Positions 18,312 through 25,771 are shown, numbered from the stretch's first letter. The stretch: DNA of 34,585 nt from Caulobacter sp. HMWF025 (GCF_003060965.1 NZ_QAII01000175.1:28061-62645); one strand, 5' to 3'. Numbers and translations: made by a program. The notes: generated by a model from the letters alone, not told the origin.

Positions 18312-19009
18312 GCCAGACGACCGTCACGGCCGCGATCATGCAGCCGACCTATCTGCCGTATCTGGGCTATTTCCAGCTGATGGCGGCCAGCGACGTCTTC
18401 GTGTTTCTGGACGACGTGCAGTACGCCCGCCGCTCGTGGCAGTCGCGCAACCGCATCCTCACCGCCCAGGGCGAGCTGATGCTGACCGTGCCGGTGAAAA
18501 AGCACGACCGCGACACGGCCATCCACGCCATCGAGATCGACGACAGCCAGCCCTGGCGCGAAAAGCACCTGGCCGCCATCCGCCACGCCTATGGCAAGCG
18601 GCCAGGCTTTGCGGAGGGCTTTGCCTTCGTGTCCGGGCAACTGGCCCGGCATCCGGGCGGGGCGCTGTCTGACCTGACCTGCGACATGGCCATGGCCGCC
18701 GCTCAGCAGCTCGGCCTGACGCCGCGCTTCGAGCGCGCCTCGCGCCTTGGGGCTGACGGTACCCGCTCCGAGCATCTGCTGGCCGTCTGCCGGGCCGTCG
18801 GGGCCAGCGACTATGTCTCGCCGTTGGGCTCGGCCGACTACATGGAAGAAGACGCAGTCTTTGCCGCCGCCGGCTTCCCGGTGCGGTTCCAGGGCTTCAC
18901 GCCGGTGCCCTATCCGCAGGGCTCCGAGCCGTTCACGCCGTTCATGGGCTTTGTGGACGGTCTGATGAATCTGGGCTGGGACGGGTTGCGGGAGGTCGTG
19001 CGCGGCTAG
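18308..19009 (+). CDS. WbqC-like family protein
   Basis: A 233-residue member of the WbqC family, found in O-antigen and capsule loci and thought to take part in making or transferring modified amino sugars. The family opening AIMQPTYLPYLGYFQLMAASDVFVFLDDVQY is clear, as is the following RRSWQSRNRI with basic residues. The C-terminal half has SDYVSPLGSADYMEEDAVF. No biochemical activity is firmly established for the family as far as I know. It is the third gene of the overlapped methyltransferase-oxidoreductase-WbqC operon, and a palindromic repeat follows immediately. Confidence 0.88.
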   Translation: MSQTTVTAAIMQPTYLPYLGYFQLMAASDVFVFLDDVQYARRSWQSRNRILTAQGELMLTVPVKKHDRDTAIHAIEIDDSQPWREKHLAAIRHAYGKRPGFAEGFAFVSGQLARHPGGALSDLTCDMAMAAAQQLGLTPRFERASRLGADGTRSEHLLAVCRAVGASDYVSPLGSADYMEEDAVFAAAGFPVRFQGFTPVPYPQGSEPFTPFMGFVDGLMNLGWDGLREVVRG

Positions 19010-19015
19010 CGCGGC

Positions 19016-19126
19016 ACTGGCCCCCTCCGGATGCTTCGCATCCTCCTCCCCCATAGGGGGAAGACGGATCCCATCCGCCCCCGATGGGGGCGGACGACCT
19101 GCGTAGCAGGTCAGGTGGGGGCCAGT
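19016..19126. repeat. 111-bp compound palindromic repeat between convergent genes
   Basis: Bounded by a 10-bp inverted pair, ACTGGCCCCC (19016-19025) and GGGGGCCAGT (19117-19126). Inside are four perfect small hairpins with 3-base loops: GGATGC-TTC-GCATCC (19029-19043), CCCCC-ATA-GGGGG (19048-19060), CCGCCCCC-GAT-GGGGGCGG (19075-19093) and GACCTGC-GTA-GCAGGTC (19096-19112). It fills the gap between WbqC and the ATP-grasp gene, which face each other, and probably ends both transcripts. I remember similar GC-rich palindromes in Caulobacter intergenic regions. Confidence 0.8.
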
Positions 19127-19131
19127 AGCCC

Positions 19132-20289
19132 CTACCCCATGATCACATGCGGCACGAACCGGGCGAGGTTCTTGGTCACTACGCTGTCGTCCTCACGGAT
19201 GCCGATACCCGCGGGTTCGTTGCCGACCATCCAGGCCCCGATCACCGGGCGCTTGCCGGCAAATTCCGGTGGCGGGCTGTAGGCCTGCAGGATCGCGCCT
19301 TCCTGGCCGTAGCCCTGGTCGAGCACGGGCTCGTCGCCCCCGATAATCTCGATATTGGCCCCCTCGCGCGAGAACAGCGGCTTGCGCACATGGCGGGGGC
19401 CGAGCGCCGACGCGGCCGGGTCGCCTTCGAAATAGGCTTCCAGCAGGTTGGGATGGCCGGGGTGGCGCTCCCACAGCAGTGGCAGGATGCCCTTGTTGGA
19501 CAGGATCGCCTTCCAGGCTGGCTCCAGCCAGCGCACGCCGGCCGTCTTCAGATGCACGGCATAGGGCTCGCGCAGCATCTGCTCCCAGGGATAGAGCTTG
19601 AAGGCCGCCTTGAGGACAAAGCCCTCCAGATCGACGAACTGGCCTTCGGCATTGACCCCGATGGCGTCGATGGCGACGAACTTGGGATCCAGACCCGCCT
19701 GCAGGGCCAGGTCCTCCAGGAACCGCACGGTCTGGCGGTCCTCGACAGCGTCGGCGTCGCTGGCGAAGTGAACGAAGCCGCCGGTCGGGAACAGCAGCTT
19801 GAAGCGGTCGCGCAGGGCTTCGAACAGGCTGTTGAACTGGTCGGTTCCGGCCGGCAGGGCCCCGCAGGCCAGCAGTTCCTCCAGCCACAGCCACTGGAAG
19901 GTGGCGGCTTCAAAGACGCTGGTCGGGGTGTCGGCGTTGTACTCGTAGAGCTTGGGCTTGGCGGTCCCGTCATAGCCGAAGTCGAAGCGGCCATAGAGCG
20001 AGGGCTCCTTGGCCCGCCACGAGGCGCTGACGAGGTCCCAGTGCTCGGGCGGAATAGCCAGCCGGGTCAGCAGGGCCTCGTTGCCGGCCACCTCGTCGAC
20101 GAGGTCAAGACACAGCTCGTGGACATCGGCCGCCGCCGGCTCCAGGTCGTCCTCGACCTGGGCCAGGGTGAAGGCATAGGCGGCCGACTCGTCCCAGTAC
20201 GCCTGGCCGTCGGTGTGGTGATAGACAAAGCCAACGGCGTCGGCCTTGGCCTGCCAGTCGCTGCGCGGTGTCAGGTCAAGGCGACGCAT
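19132..20289 (-). CDS. Glutathionylspermidine synthase-like ATP-grasp ligase (YjfC/YgiC type)
   Basis: A 385-residue ATP-grasp amide ligase-like protein of the glutathionylspermidine synthase group without the amidase domain, matching E. coli YjfC/YgiC in length. Visible features are the N-terminal MRRLDLTPRSDWQAKADAVGF, a substrate region (WRAKEPSLYGRFDFGYDG), and the ATP-grasp lysine loops in FVLKAAFKLYPWEQM and LLEAYFEGD. The C-terminal RKPLFSREGANIEI and IGAWMVGNEPAGIGIREDD match the family signature well. The true substrates of this subgroup are not known to me. It lies 5 bases after the PspA-like gene and 3' of a DUF2170 gene on the same strand, the leftward half of a split yjf-type cluster. 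Confidence 0.9.
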   Translation of the reverse strand: MRRLDLTPRSDWQAKADAVGFVYHHTDGQAYWDESAAYAFTLAQVEDDLEPAAADVHELCLDLVDEVAGNEALLTRLAIPPEHWDLVSASWRAKEPSLYGRFDFGYDGTAKPKLYEYNADTPTSVFEAATFQWLWLEELLACGALPAGTDQFNSLFEALRDRFKLLFPTGGFVHFASDADAVEDRQTVRFLEDLALQAGLDPKFVAIDAIGVNAEGQFVDLEGFVLKAAFKLYPWEQMLREPYAVHLKTAGVRWLEPAWKAILSNKGILPLLWERHPGHPNLLEAYFEGDPAASALGPRHVRKPLFSREGANIEIIGGDEPVLDQGYGQEGAILQAYSPPPEFAGKRPVIGAWMVGNEPAGIGIREDDSVVTKNLARFVPHVIMG

Positions 20290-20294
20290 GCGGA

Positions 20295-21020
20295 TCAGGC
20301 TTCGCCGGTCTTCTGCTCGATCTGCAGCGGGGCCGGGGCCGGCGGAGCGAGGCGGGCCAGGATGTCATCGGCCGAGGACTGGCCCGGGCCGATGCCGGCC
20401 AGACGCAGCTTCTCGTCGAGATCGGCACCCGTGCGACGGTCTTCCAGCTCGCCGGCGGCGCGGATGCGCTCGCCGCGAATGGCCTGCTTTTCCTTGATCC
20501 GGGCCAGGCTGTCGGCCGCCGAACCCAGCGAAGAGCCGGCACCGGCGCCGCGCGCGGCCACCGAGGCCTGGGCCCGCTGAACGCTCTCATTGACCTTCAC
20601 GACCTCGACCTCGCGACGCAGGGTGTCGATGCGGCGGTCGGTGGCGGTGATGGCCTGGTGCAGCTGGTCTTCGGCCTGACGCATGCCCTCGATCTGGGGC
20701 TCCTTCAGGGCGATGTCCTGCTCGAGGTCGGCGATGCGCTGGGCCACCTGGCGGGCCAGGTCCATGTCGCCCTTGCCGACAGCGGCGCGGGCCGAGCCTT
20801 CATACTTGGTCACCTGCTCGCGGAAGCTGGCGACTTCCTTTTCCAGGATACGGCGACGGGCGACCAGCGTGGCCATGTCGTCCCGGGCCTTGCCCTGGGC
20901 CGTATCGGCGTCGCGGATTTCCTGGTCGAGGATGCGGATGGCGTTGGCGTCGACGACGGCCGCAGTGGCCTCATGCGCGCCGGCGCGACCCAGGGTGAAC
21001 AGCTTGCGCCAGATGGACAT
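20295..21020 (-). CDS. PspA/IM30-family protein (YjfJ-like)
   Basis: A 241-residue PspA/IM30 (bacterial ESCRT-III-like) protein predicted to coat and repair the inner membrane. It opens with an amphipathic helix (MSIWRKLFTLGRAG) that would insert in the bilayer. It then forms long heptad-rich helices (about 30-165) with VARRRILEKEVASFREQVTKYE and RQVAQRIADLEQDIALKEPQIEGMR. An Ala/Gly-rich linker and a Pro-rich tail follow. Length agrees with E. coli YjfJ. The gene is the middle of DUF2170 - PspA - ATP-grasp, with gaps of 22 and 5 bases. No pspBC or pspF genes are seen nearby, so regulation differs from the classical phage-shock operon. Confidence 0.92.
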   Translation of the reverse strand: MSIWRKLFTLGRAGAHEATAAVVDANAIRILDQEIRDADTAQGKARDDMATLVARRRILEKEVASFREQVTKYEGSARAAVGKGDMDLARQVAQRIADLEQDIALKEPQIEGMRQAEDQLHQAITATDRRIDTLRREVEVVKVNESVQRAQASVAARGAGAGSSLGSAADSLARIKEKQAIRGERIRAAGELEDRRTGADLDEKLRLAGIGPGQSSADDILARLAPPAPAPLQIEQKTGEA

Positions 21021-21042
21021 CGAATAGGCTCCGGAAACGGGA

Positions 21043-21468
21043 TCAGGCGGGGGTGAAGGACGAGCGCAGGTCGGAAGCGGCCTCGATGGCGTTTTCGGCC
21101 AGGACGCGCAGCTCGATCAGGATGTCGTCCAGCGACGAGGCCGGAGCCAGTTCGCCGAACAGTTCATAATAGTCGCGGTCGCCCACGGTGCTGATGCCGA
21201 AGTTCGACAGGGGCACCAGCTTCTGGGCCTTCAACAGGAACTCGTTGAAGGCATGACGGTCTTCCTGCTCGTCGACCGGCCACAGCAGGACCGAGGCGGC
21301 GATCTGCTGGTCGCTGACGCTGACGAAGATCTCCAGGTCGCCGTGATCGTGCATGGTCACCAGCAGGATCGGATCAGCGCCTTCGACGACACGCGCCGTC
21401 AGGGCGTCGGTCAGTCCGTCGGACAGGGCGGTCTTCAAGGATCGGACGGTCCAGGCGGGGGTCGTCAT
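21043..21468 (-). CDS. DUF2170 family protein (YjfI-like)
   Basis: A 141-residue cytoplasmic protein of the DUF2170 family, whose E. coli member YjfI precedes the PspA-like YjfJ. Typical stretches are ILLVTMHDHGDLEIFVSVSDQQI, ASVLLWPVDEQEDRHAFNEFLLKAQKLVPLSNFGI and YYELFGELAPASSLDDILIELRVLAENAIEA. Its biochemical role is unknown. It resembles small adaptor domains of the type III chaperone sort, and a partner role for PspA is inferred from the fixed neighbourhood. The ATG at 21468 follows a GGAGG ribosome site. It is the first gene of the leftward half of the split cluster. About 170 bases separate it from the rightward half. Confidence 0.88.
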   Translation of the reverse strand: MTTPAWTVRSLKTALSDGLTDALTARVVEGADPILLVTMHDHGDLEIFVSVSDQQIAASVLLWPVDEQEDRHAFNEFLLKAQKLVPLSNFGISTVGDRDYYELFGELAPASSLDDILIELRVLAENAIEAASDLRSSFTPA

Positions 21469-21640
21469 CGGGCAGGGTCCTCCAGAGGTCGTGGTCTTCC
21501 ATACAAGATGGGAGGGCGAACGCCAGTCGTCGAGAGCATCATGGCTCCGTCCGGCATGACAAGTTGGTAATGGCGCGCCCCCTTTTGCGGGCGGCCCGAG
21601 CGTCGTACAGGTTGAGGGAGTCGTCACCGGGTGCGTATCG
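21469..21640. promoter_or_regulatory. Divergent promoter region of the split yjf-type cluster
   Basis: These 172 bases lie between the DUF2170 gene (leftward) and the DUF2491 gene (rightward) and must hold both promoters. No consensus -35/-10 pair stands out on either strand, which may mean an alternative sigma factor. I found no clean operator palindrome. Confidence 0.4.
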
Positions 21641-22279
21641 ATGTTCAACAAGCTTTTCGGACGCAAGACCGCCGCCCCCGCCTCGGCCCTGCCGGCCATC
21701 CGCAATGTCACCCTGGGCCGCACCGTCTGGCTCGATACCCTGGCCTGGCGGCGTTTCGGCAGCGACACGCGCTTTGCCCTCGATCGCGACACCCTGGAGA
21801 TCACCGCCCAGGGCCTGGTCGAGCTGAAGGACGGCGGCTTCGTCCACCGGTTCTATACCGACGACCATGTGATGTTTCAGGCGGTGTCCGATGATCGCGA
21901 GGGCCAGCGCCTGACCGACGTCACCGTTTTCATGGCCTGGGACAGTGCCTATCCGGGCAGCCGCGCCGACCGCGAGGCCTGGGCCAAGCGCCTGCGCGCC
22001 CGGACCTTCACCGCCCCGGGCCTGCCCGACTTTGACCGGCTGTGGTTCGGCGACGAGGCCGAGAGCCAGGACCCGGTGACCTTCTGGGAAGACCTGCACG
22101 ACGACCGTGACGGCATTCCCGACCGCCGCATCTTCCAGACCTCCATGCTGTTCGCCCGCGACCTTCCCGAGGAGGGGCGCGAACTTCTGCTCGCTATCGA
22201 GCAGGAGAGCGAGGACCATGAGATCTCGTTCGAAATCATGCTGGGCATTCCGCTGGAAGCCGGCGAGTTCAAGGCCTGA
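21641..22279 (+). CDS. DUF2491 family protein (YjfK-like)
   Basis: A 212-residue soluble protein of the DUF2491 family, matching E. coli YjfK in length and neighbourhood. It opens MFNKLFGRKTAAPAS, then an Ala/Pro linker, then GRTVWLDTLAWRRFGSDTRFALD, YTDDHVMFQAVSDDREGQRLTDVTVFMAWDS and FDRLWFGDEAESQDPVTFWEDLHDDRDG. The end DHEISFEIMLGIPLEAGEFKA is close to the family pattern. Function is unknown. It leads the rightward operon, with a DUF350 membrane protein 26 bases behind. The ribosome site before 21641 is weak. Confidence 0.88.
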   Translation: MFNKLFGRKTAAPASALPAIRNVTLGRTVWLDTLAWRRFGSDTRFALDRDTLEITAQGLVELKDGGFVHRFYTDDHVMFQAVSDDREGQRLTDVTVFMAWDSAYPGSRADREAWAKRLRARTFTAPGLPDFDRLWFGDEAESQDPVTFWEDLHDDRDGIPDRRIFQTSMLFARDLPEEGRELLLAIEQESEDHEISFEIMLGIPLEAGEFKA

Positions 22280-22305
22280 CAGGCTAGAGGAAAGACGCAA
22301 AGACC

Positions 22306-22719
22306 ATGTTCGATCTTCAGGGATTTGGTGCCAGCGCCCTGGCCTTTCTGGTGGCCTTCATCGCGGCTGGCCTGTTCACGGTGGCCTTCAAGATCATCTA
22401 CCAGTGGGTCACGCCGTATAACGAAGGCCAGCTGATCCGCGAGGGCAATGTCGCCGCGGCCCTGGCCCTGGGCGGCGCGCTGATCGGCTATGTGCTGCCG
22501 CTGGCCTCGGCCCTCAGCCACACCGTGTCGCTCGTCGAGTTCTGTGCCTGGGCGGCGCTGGCCGGCGTGATCCAGATCGCGGCCTTCACCCTGATCCGCA
22601 TGGTGGTAATGAAGGACGTCGCCGCCCGGATCGAAAAGGGCGAACTGGCGGCCGGCGTCTATCTGGCCAGCATCTCGCTCGCGGTCGGCCTGCTCAACGC
22701 CGCCTGCATGACCTCGTGA
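22306..22719 (+). CDS. DUF350 family membrane protein (YjfL-like)
   Basis: A 137-residue integral membrane protein with four hydrophobic helices (about residues 9-32, 50-70, 78-98 and 116-134). It fits the DUF350 pattern: ITYQWVTPYNEGQLIREGN-like IIYQWVTPYNEGQLI, then NVAAALALGGALIGYVLPLASAL and an acidic-basic cytoplasmic loop RIEKGELAAGVYLASISLAVG. The role is unknown. DUF350 proteins recur next to PspA-like and glutathionylspermidine synthase-like genes. It sits in one operon with DUF2491 and DUF1190 genes, the latter starting 9 bases beyond its stop codon. Confidence 0.9.
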   Translation: MFDLQGFGASALAFLVAFIAAGLFTVAFKIIYQWVTPYNEGQLIREGNVAAALALGGALIGYVLPLASALSHTVSLVEFCAWAALAGVIQIAAFTLIRMVVMKDVAARIEKGELAAGVYLASISLAVGLLNAACMTS

Positions 22720-22727
22720 GGCGCACC

Positions 22728-23348
22728 ATGACCGACCTGCCCCTCTCGCGTCTGAAGCGCTCGCGCTCGCTGGCCCTGACCACCATGATGGCCGGCGCGG
22801 CCATCTCGGTGACCGCCTGCGACAATACTCCCGCCGCCACCCAGTGGGGCGATCCGCCAGAAGCCGGCCGCGCGGTGGAAGCCCGCACCTTCGCCAGCCT
22901 CGACGAGTGCAAGGCCTCCGGCGACTTTACGGCCGAGCAGTGCAAGACCAGCCTGGACGAGGCCCAGAAGGCCAGCGCCGAAAACGCGCCCAAGTTCGGG
23001 GACCAGCAGAGCTGCGAGGAGCGCTACGGCGTCGACCAGTGCGTGCCGCGCTCCAACAACGGCGGCGGCAGCTTTTTCACGCCCCTGCTGACCGGCTTCA
23101 TCATCGGTCAGGCGCTCGACAACATGGGCGGCGGCTATCGCGGTGCCCCGATGTATCGCGACCGCAACGGCACCTATTACGGCGGTGGCGGCTATCCGCT
23201 GTCGCGCGACTATGTGACCGGCCGCACCCGCGTGCGCTCCGAGAGCTTCGGCCTGCCCGCGCGCGCCGAGGCCCCGACCCGCGTGCAGAGCCGCAGCGCG
23301 GTTATCTCGCGCGGCGGCTTCGGTGGCGGACGCTCCTGGGGGGGCTAG
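22728..23348 (+). CDS. DUF1190 family envelope protein (YjfM/YgiB-like)
   Basis: A 206-residue envelope protein of the DUF1190 family (E. coli YjfM, YgiB). The N-terminus RLKRSRSLALTTMMAGAAISVTACDNT is a basic-plus-hydrophobic signal ending in a lipobox-like VTAC. Mature features are FASLDECKASGDFTAEQCKTSLDEAQK and SCEERYGVDQCVPR, with four cysteines. A Gly/Tyr-rich tail ends SRGGFGGGRSWGG, which is the family's signature. The ATG at 22728 has GAGG about 7 bases upstream. A GTG at 22716, overlapping the previous stop, is the alternative. In E. coli it is linked with the ATP-grasp partner, which here is on the other strand of the split cluster. Confidence 0.9.
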   Translation: MTDLPLSRLKRSRSLALTTMMAGAAISVTACDNTPAATQWGDPPEAGRAVEARTFASLDECKASGDFTAEQCKTSLDEAQKASAENAPKFGDQQSCEERYGVDQCVPRSNNGGGSFFTPLLTGFIIGQALDNMGGGYRGAPMYRDRNGTYYGGGGYPLSRDYVTGRTRVRSESFGLPARAEAPTRVQSRSAVISRGGFGGGRSWGG

Positions 23349-23363
23349 GGATGCGGGGGCCTC

Positions 23364-23384
23364 GGCCTGGCCGCCACCCAGGCC
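23364..23384 (+). terminator. Possible terminator hairpin after the DUF1190 gene
   Basis: GGCCTGG and CCAGGCC pair around a 7-base loop, 15 bases after the stop. No T-run follows, so support is limited to the stem and its position. Confidence 0.3.
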
Positions 23385-23449
23385 CTGACGCCCCCTAGAT
23401 ATCCCCCCGCACATGGCCCATCTTCCCTGCAACCGGGGAGAAAAGTCAG

Positions 23450-24310
23450 ATGTCTCAGCGCAAGGCCGTCGTCGTCACCGGCGTCTCCACCGGCATCGGC
23501 TGGGCCATCACCAAGGTGCTTACCGCCGGGGGGTTCCACGTCTTTGGCAGCGTGCGCAAGCAGGCCGACGCCGACCGGCTGCAGGCCGAGTTCGGAGCCG
23601 CCTTTACGCCGCTGGTCTTCGACGTCACCGATGAGGCCGCCGTCACCGCCGCCGCGCGCAAGGTCGAGGCCGCGCTGGACGGGGCCACCCTGGCCGGCCT
23701 GGTCAATAATGCCGGCATCGCCATCGCCGGCCCCTTGCTGCACCTGCCGGTCGAGGAGTTTCGCCAGCAGCTGGACGTCAATCTGACCGGCGTCGTCATC
23801 GCCACCCAGGCCTTTGCCCCACTGCTCGGCGCGGGCGGTGCCCGCGTGAGCGCGCCCGGCCGGATCGTCAACATCTCCTCGGTCGGCGGCAAGAACGCCA
23901 ATCCGTTCATGGGCCCCTACTGCACCTCCAAGTTCGGGCTCGAGGGCCTGTCGGAATCGCTGCGCCGCGAGCTCTTGCCGTTCGGGGTCGACGTGGTGAT
24001 CGTCGCGCCGGGCGCGGTGGCCACCCCGATCTGGGACAAGGCCGACAGTGTCGATGTCACCCGCTATGACAACACCATCTATGCCCCGGCCCTGGCCGGG
24101 ATGAAGGCCTTCATGCTGTCGATGGGCAAGTCTGGCCTGCCGCCGGAAAAGATCGGCGAAACCGTGCAGATCGCCCTGACCACCCCGACGCCCAAGACCC
24201 GCTATGTGGTCTCGCCCGACCCGTTCCAGGTGTTCATGACCGGCGTCCTGCCCAAGCGCATGCTGGACAGGATCATCGGCAAGCGGCTGGGGCTGTTGCC
24301 GGCGGGGTGA
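23450..24310 (+). CDS. Short-chain dehydrogenase/reductase
   Basis: A 286-residue classical SDR oxidoreductase using NAD(P)H. It shows the cofactor motif TGVSTGIG (about 10-17), DVTD near 63, NNAG at about 86-89, the catalytic Ser in VNISSVGG and the Tyr-Lys pair in YCTSKFGLEG. The C-terminal part (RYDNTIYAPALAGMKAF, RYVVSPDPFQVFM) marks a retinol-dehydrogenase-like subgroup of unknown substrate. A ribosome site GGGGAGAAAAG lies just before the ATG at 23450. It meets pseI tail to tail with one base between the two stop codons. The context with pseI does not show a functional link. Confidence 0.92.
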   Translation: MSQRKAVVVTGVSTGIGWAITKVLTAGGFHVFGSVRKQADADRLQAEFGAAFTPLVFDVTDEAAVTAAARKVEAALDGATLAGLVNNAGIAIAGPLLHLPVEEFRQQLDVNLTGVVIATQAFAPLLGAGGARVSAPGRIVNISSVGGKNANPFMGPYCTSKFGLEGLSESLRRELLPFGVDVVIVAPGAVATPIWDKADSVDVTRYDNTIYAPALAGMKAFMLSMGKSGLPPEKIGETVQIALTTPTPKTRYVVSPDPFQVFMTGVLPKRMLDRIIGKRLGLLPAG

Positions 24311-24311
24311 T

Positions 24312-25367
24312 CTACCCCACCATCGACCAGTCCAGCGGCTCGCCGCGCGTCAGGTCGCGGGTCGCCGTGCCGGCCAGCACCTTGGCGAGGTCCGCCGGCG
24401 GCAGGCCGTTGCCGGGACGAACCGAGCGGACATTGGCCCGGGTCAGGGGCTCGCCGGCCTTGACGTCGGCGGTCACATAGAGCGAGCGGCGGAACAGGAG
24501 GCTGGTCGCCTCTGACCCCAGGGTGTCGTAGTGGGCGCGGCCCAGCGAGGCCCAGGCGTTCTTGCAGTCGTCGACCAGGGCCTTGAACTCGACGGGCTCC
24601 AGGCTGAACGCCGCGTCGGGGCCGCCGTCGGCTCTCGCCAGGGTGAAGTGCTTTTCCACCGCGCAGGCCCCGACCGAGACCGCCGCCACCGAGGCGGCCG
24701 TGCCCGGCGTGTGGTCTGACAGCCCGACCGGGCAGCCGAAGCGCTGGGCCATGTCGGCGACCGTCCGCACATTGGCGTCGGCGAAGGTGGCCGGATAGCT
24801 GGAGACGCAGTGCAGCAGCAGCACGCCCGCCGCGCCGGCGCTCAGGGCCGTCTCACGCGCCGTCTCGATTTCCTGCAGATTGGCCATCCCGGTCGAGATG
24901 ATCAGCGGCTTGCCCTTGCTCGCCGCATACTGGATCAGCGGGATGTCGACGGCCTCGAACGAGGCGATCTTGAAGGCCGGCGCGCCGAGACTGTCGAGCA
25001 GGTCGACGGCGGTTTCATCAAACGGGCTGGAGAAGATCGTCACGCCGCGCTGTTTCGCGCGCTCAAAGATCGCCGCGTGCCATTCGAACGGCGTATGGGC
25101 CTCTTCGTAGAGTTCGTAGAGGGTCCGGCCGTCCCAGAGGCCGCCGTGGATCTTGAACTCCGGCCGGTCGACATCCAGCGTGATGGTGTCGGCGGTATAG
25201 GTCTGGATCTTGATCGCGTCACAGCCCGTGGCGGCGGCAGCGTCGACCATGCTCAGGCAGCGCTCGAGGCTGCCGTTGTGGTTGCCCGACAGCTCACAGA
25301 TCACATAGGGCGACTGGTCGGCGCCGATCTTGCGGCCGGCGATGGTTATGGAGGGTGAAGTGGTCAT
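24312..25367 (-). CDS. pseI: Pseudaminic acid synthase (NeuB/PseI family)
   Basis: A 351-residue nonulosonic acid synthase that condenses phosphoenolpyruvate with a 2,4-diacetamido-trideoxyhexose to make pseudaminic acid. The NeuB-type TIM barrel is clear: VICELSGNHNGSLERC near 22-37, DAIKIQTYTADTITL, FSSPFDETAVDLLDSLG, FKIASFEAVDIPLI, STGMANLQEIE, LHCVSSYPA, SDHTPG and VEKHFTLAR. A C-terminal antifreeze-like SAF domain (about 285-351) contains RRSLYVTADVKAGEPLTRANVR. The motifs favour PseI over NeuB. The start at 25367 has only a weak ribosome site. It stands apart from pseG in this window, and with it would supply flagellin or surface glycosylation. Confidence 0.93.
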   Translation of the reverse strand: MTTSPSITIAGRKIGADQSPYVICELSGNHNGSLERCLSMVDAAAATGCDAIKIQTYTADTITLDVDRPEFKIHGGLWDGRTLYELYEEAHTPFEWHAAIFERAKQRGVTIFSSPFDETAVDLLDSLGAPAFKIASFEAVDIPLIQYAASKGKPLIISTGMANLQEIETARETALSAGAAGVLLLHCVSSYPATFADANVRTVADMAQRFGCPVGLSDHTPGTAASVAAVSVGACAVEKHFTLARADGGPDAAFSLEPVEFKALVDDCKNAWASLGRAHYDTLGSEATSLLFRRSLYVTADVKAGEPLTRANVRSVRPGNGLPPADLAKVLAGTATRDLTRGEPLDWSMVG

Positions 25368-25438
25368 CGGAGGGCGCTCGAACCAGATGTTGCGCCGATA
25401 TTAACCCTGAAATCGTGGACGAGACGTCAACTGGCCCG

Positions 25439-25771
25439 TCAGCGCCCGACTTCGATCACGGACACCAGGCTCGCCAGGGCCCTCTCCAGTTCCGGCCAAG
25501 CCTGATCCATGCGAGCCTCAAGGACTTCGCGACGCATGTTGCCCAGCCTTACCCAGACAATCCTTGCTCTGGGTCGTCGGCTCCTGGCCCATTCGACGAA
25601 GTCGCGATCCTTGGTGACAATCACATAGTCGTTTTGGATGGCCAGATCCCAGATGACAGCATCGGGTGCATCCAGCGCAGCGACCGAGATGACATGGTCG
25701 GCCTCATGGCCCTTGCCCCTCAGCCATTGCGCAAGACTGGGCGGCAACTGTGCGTCGACCAGGAACTTCAA
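25439..25771 (-). CDS. Predicted toxin, DUF5615 PIN-like nuclease
   Basis: A 110-residue protein of the DUF5615 family, a short PIN-like fold grouped with the Mut7-C nuclease domain. Asp6 in MKFLVDAQLPPSLAQWLR and the acidic cluster VTKDRDF (Asp55, Asp57) are the expected metal-binding positions. ALDAPDAVIWDLAIQNDYV, with Asp42, is typical too. In established families such proteins pair with small DUF433 antitoxins and are expected to cut RNA. It overlaps the upstream antitoxin gene by four bases (ATGA). It could also be an inactive remnant, but all acidic residues are present. Confidence 0.85.
   Translation of the reverse strand: MKFLVDAQLPPSLAQWLRGKGHEADHVISVAALDAPDAVIWDLAIQNDYVIVTKDRDFVEWARSRRPRARIVWVRLGNMRREVLEARMDQAWPELERALASLVSVIEVGR

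Noticed and set aside
19147..20580. 477-codon open frame on the plus strand
   Set aside because: Antisense to the ATP-grasp and PspA-like genes, with no family resemblance.
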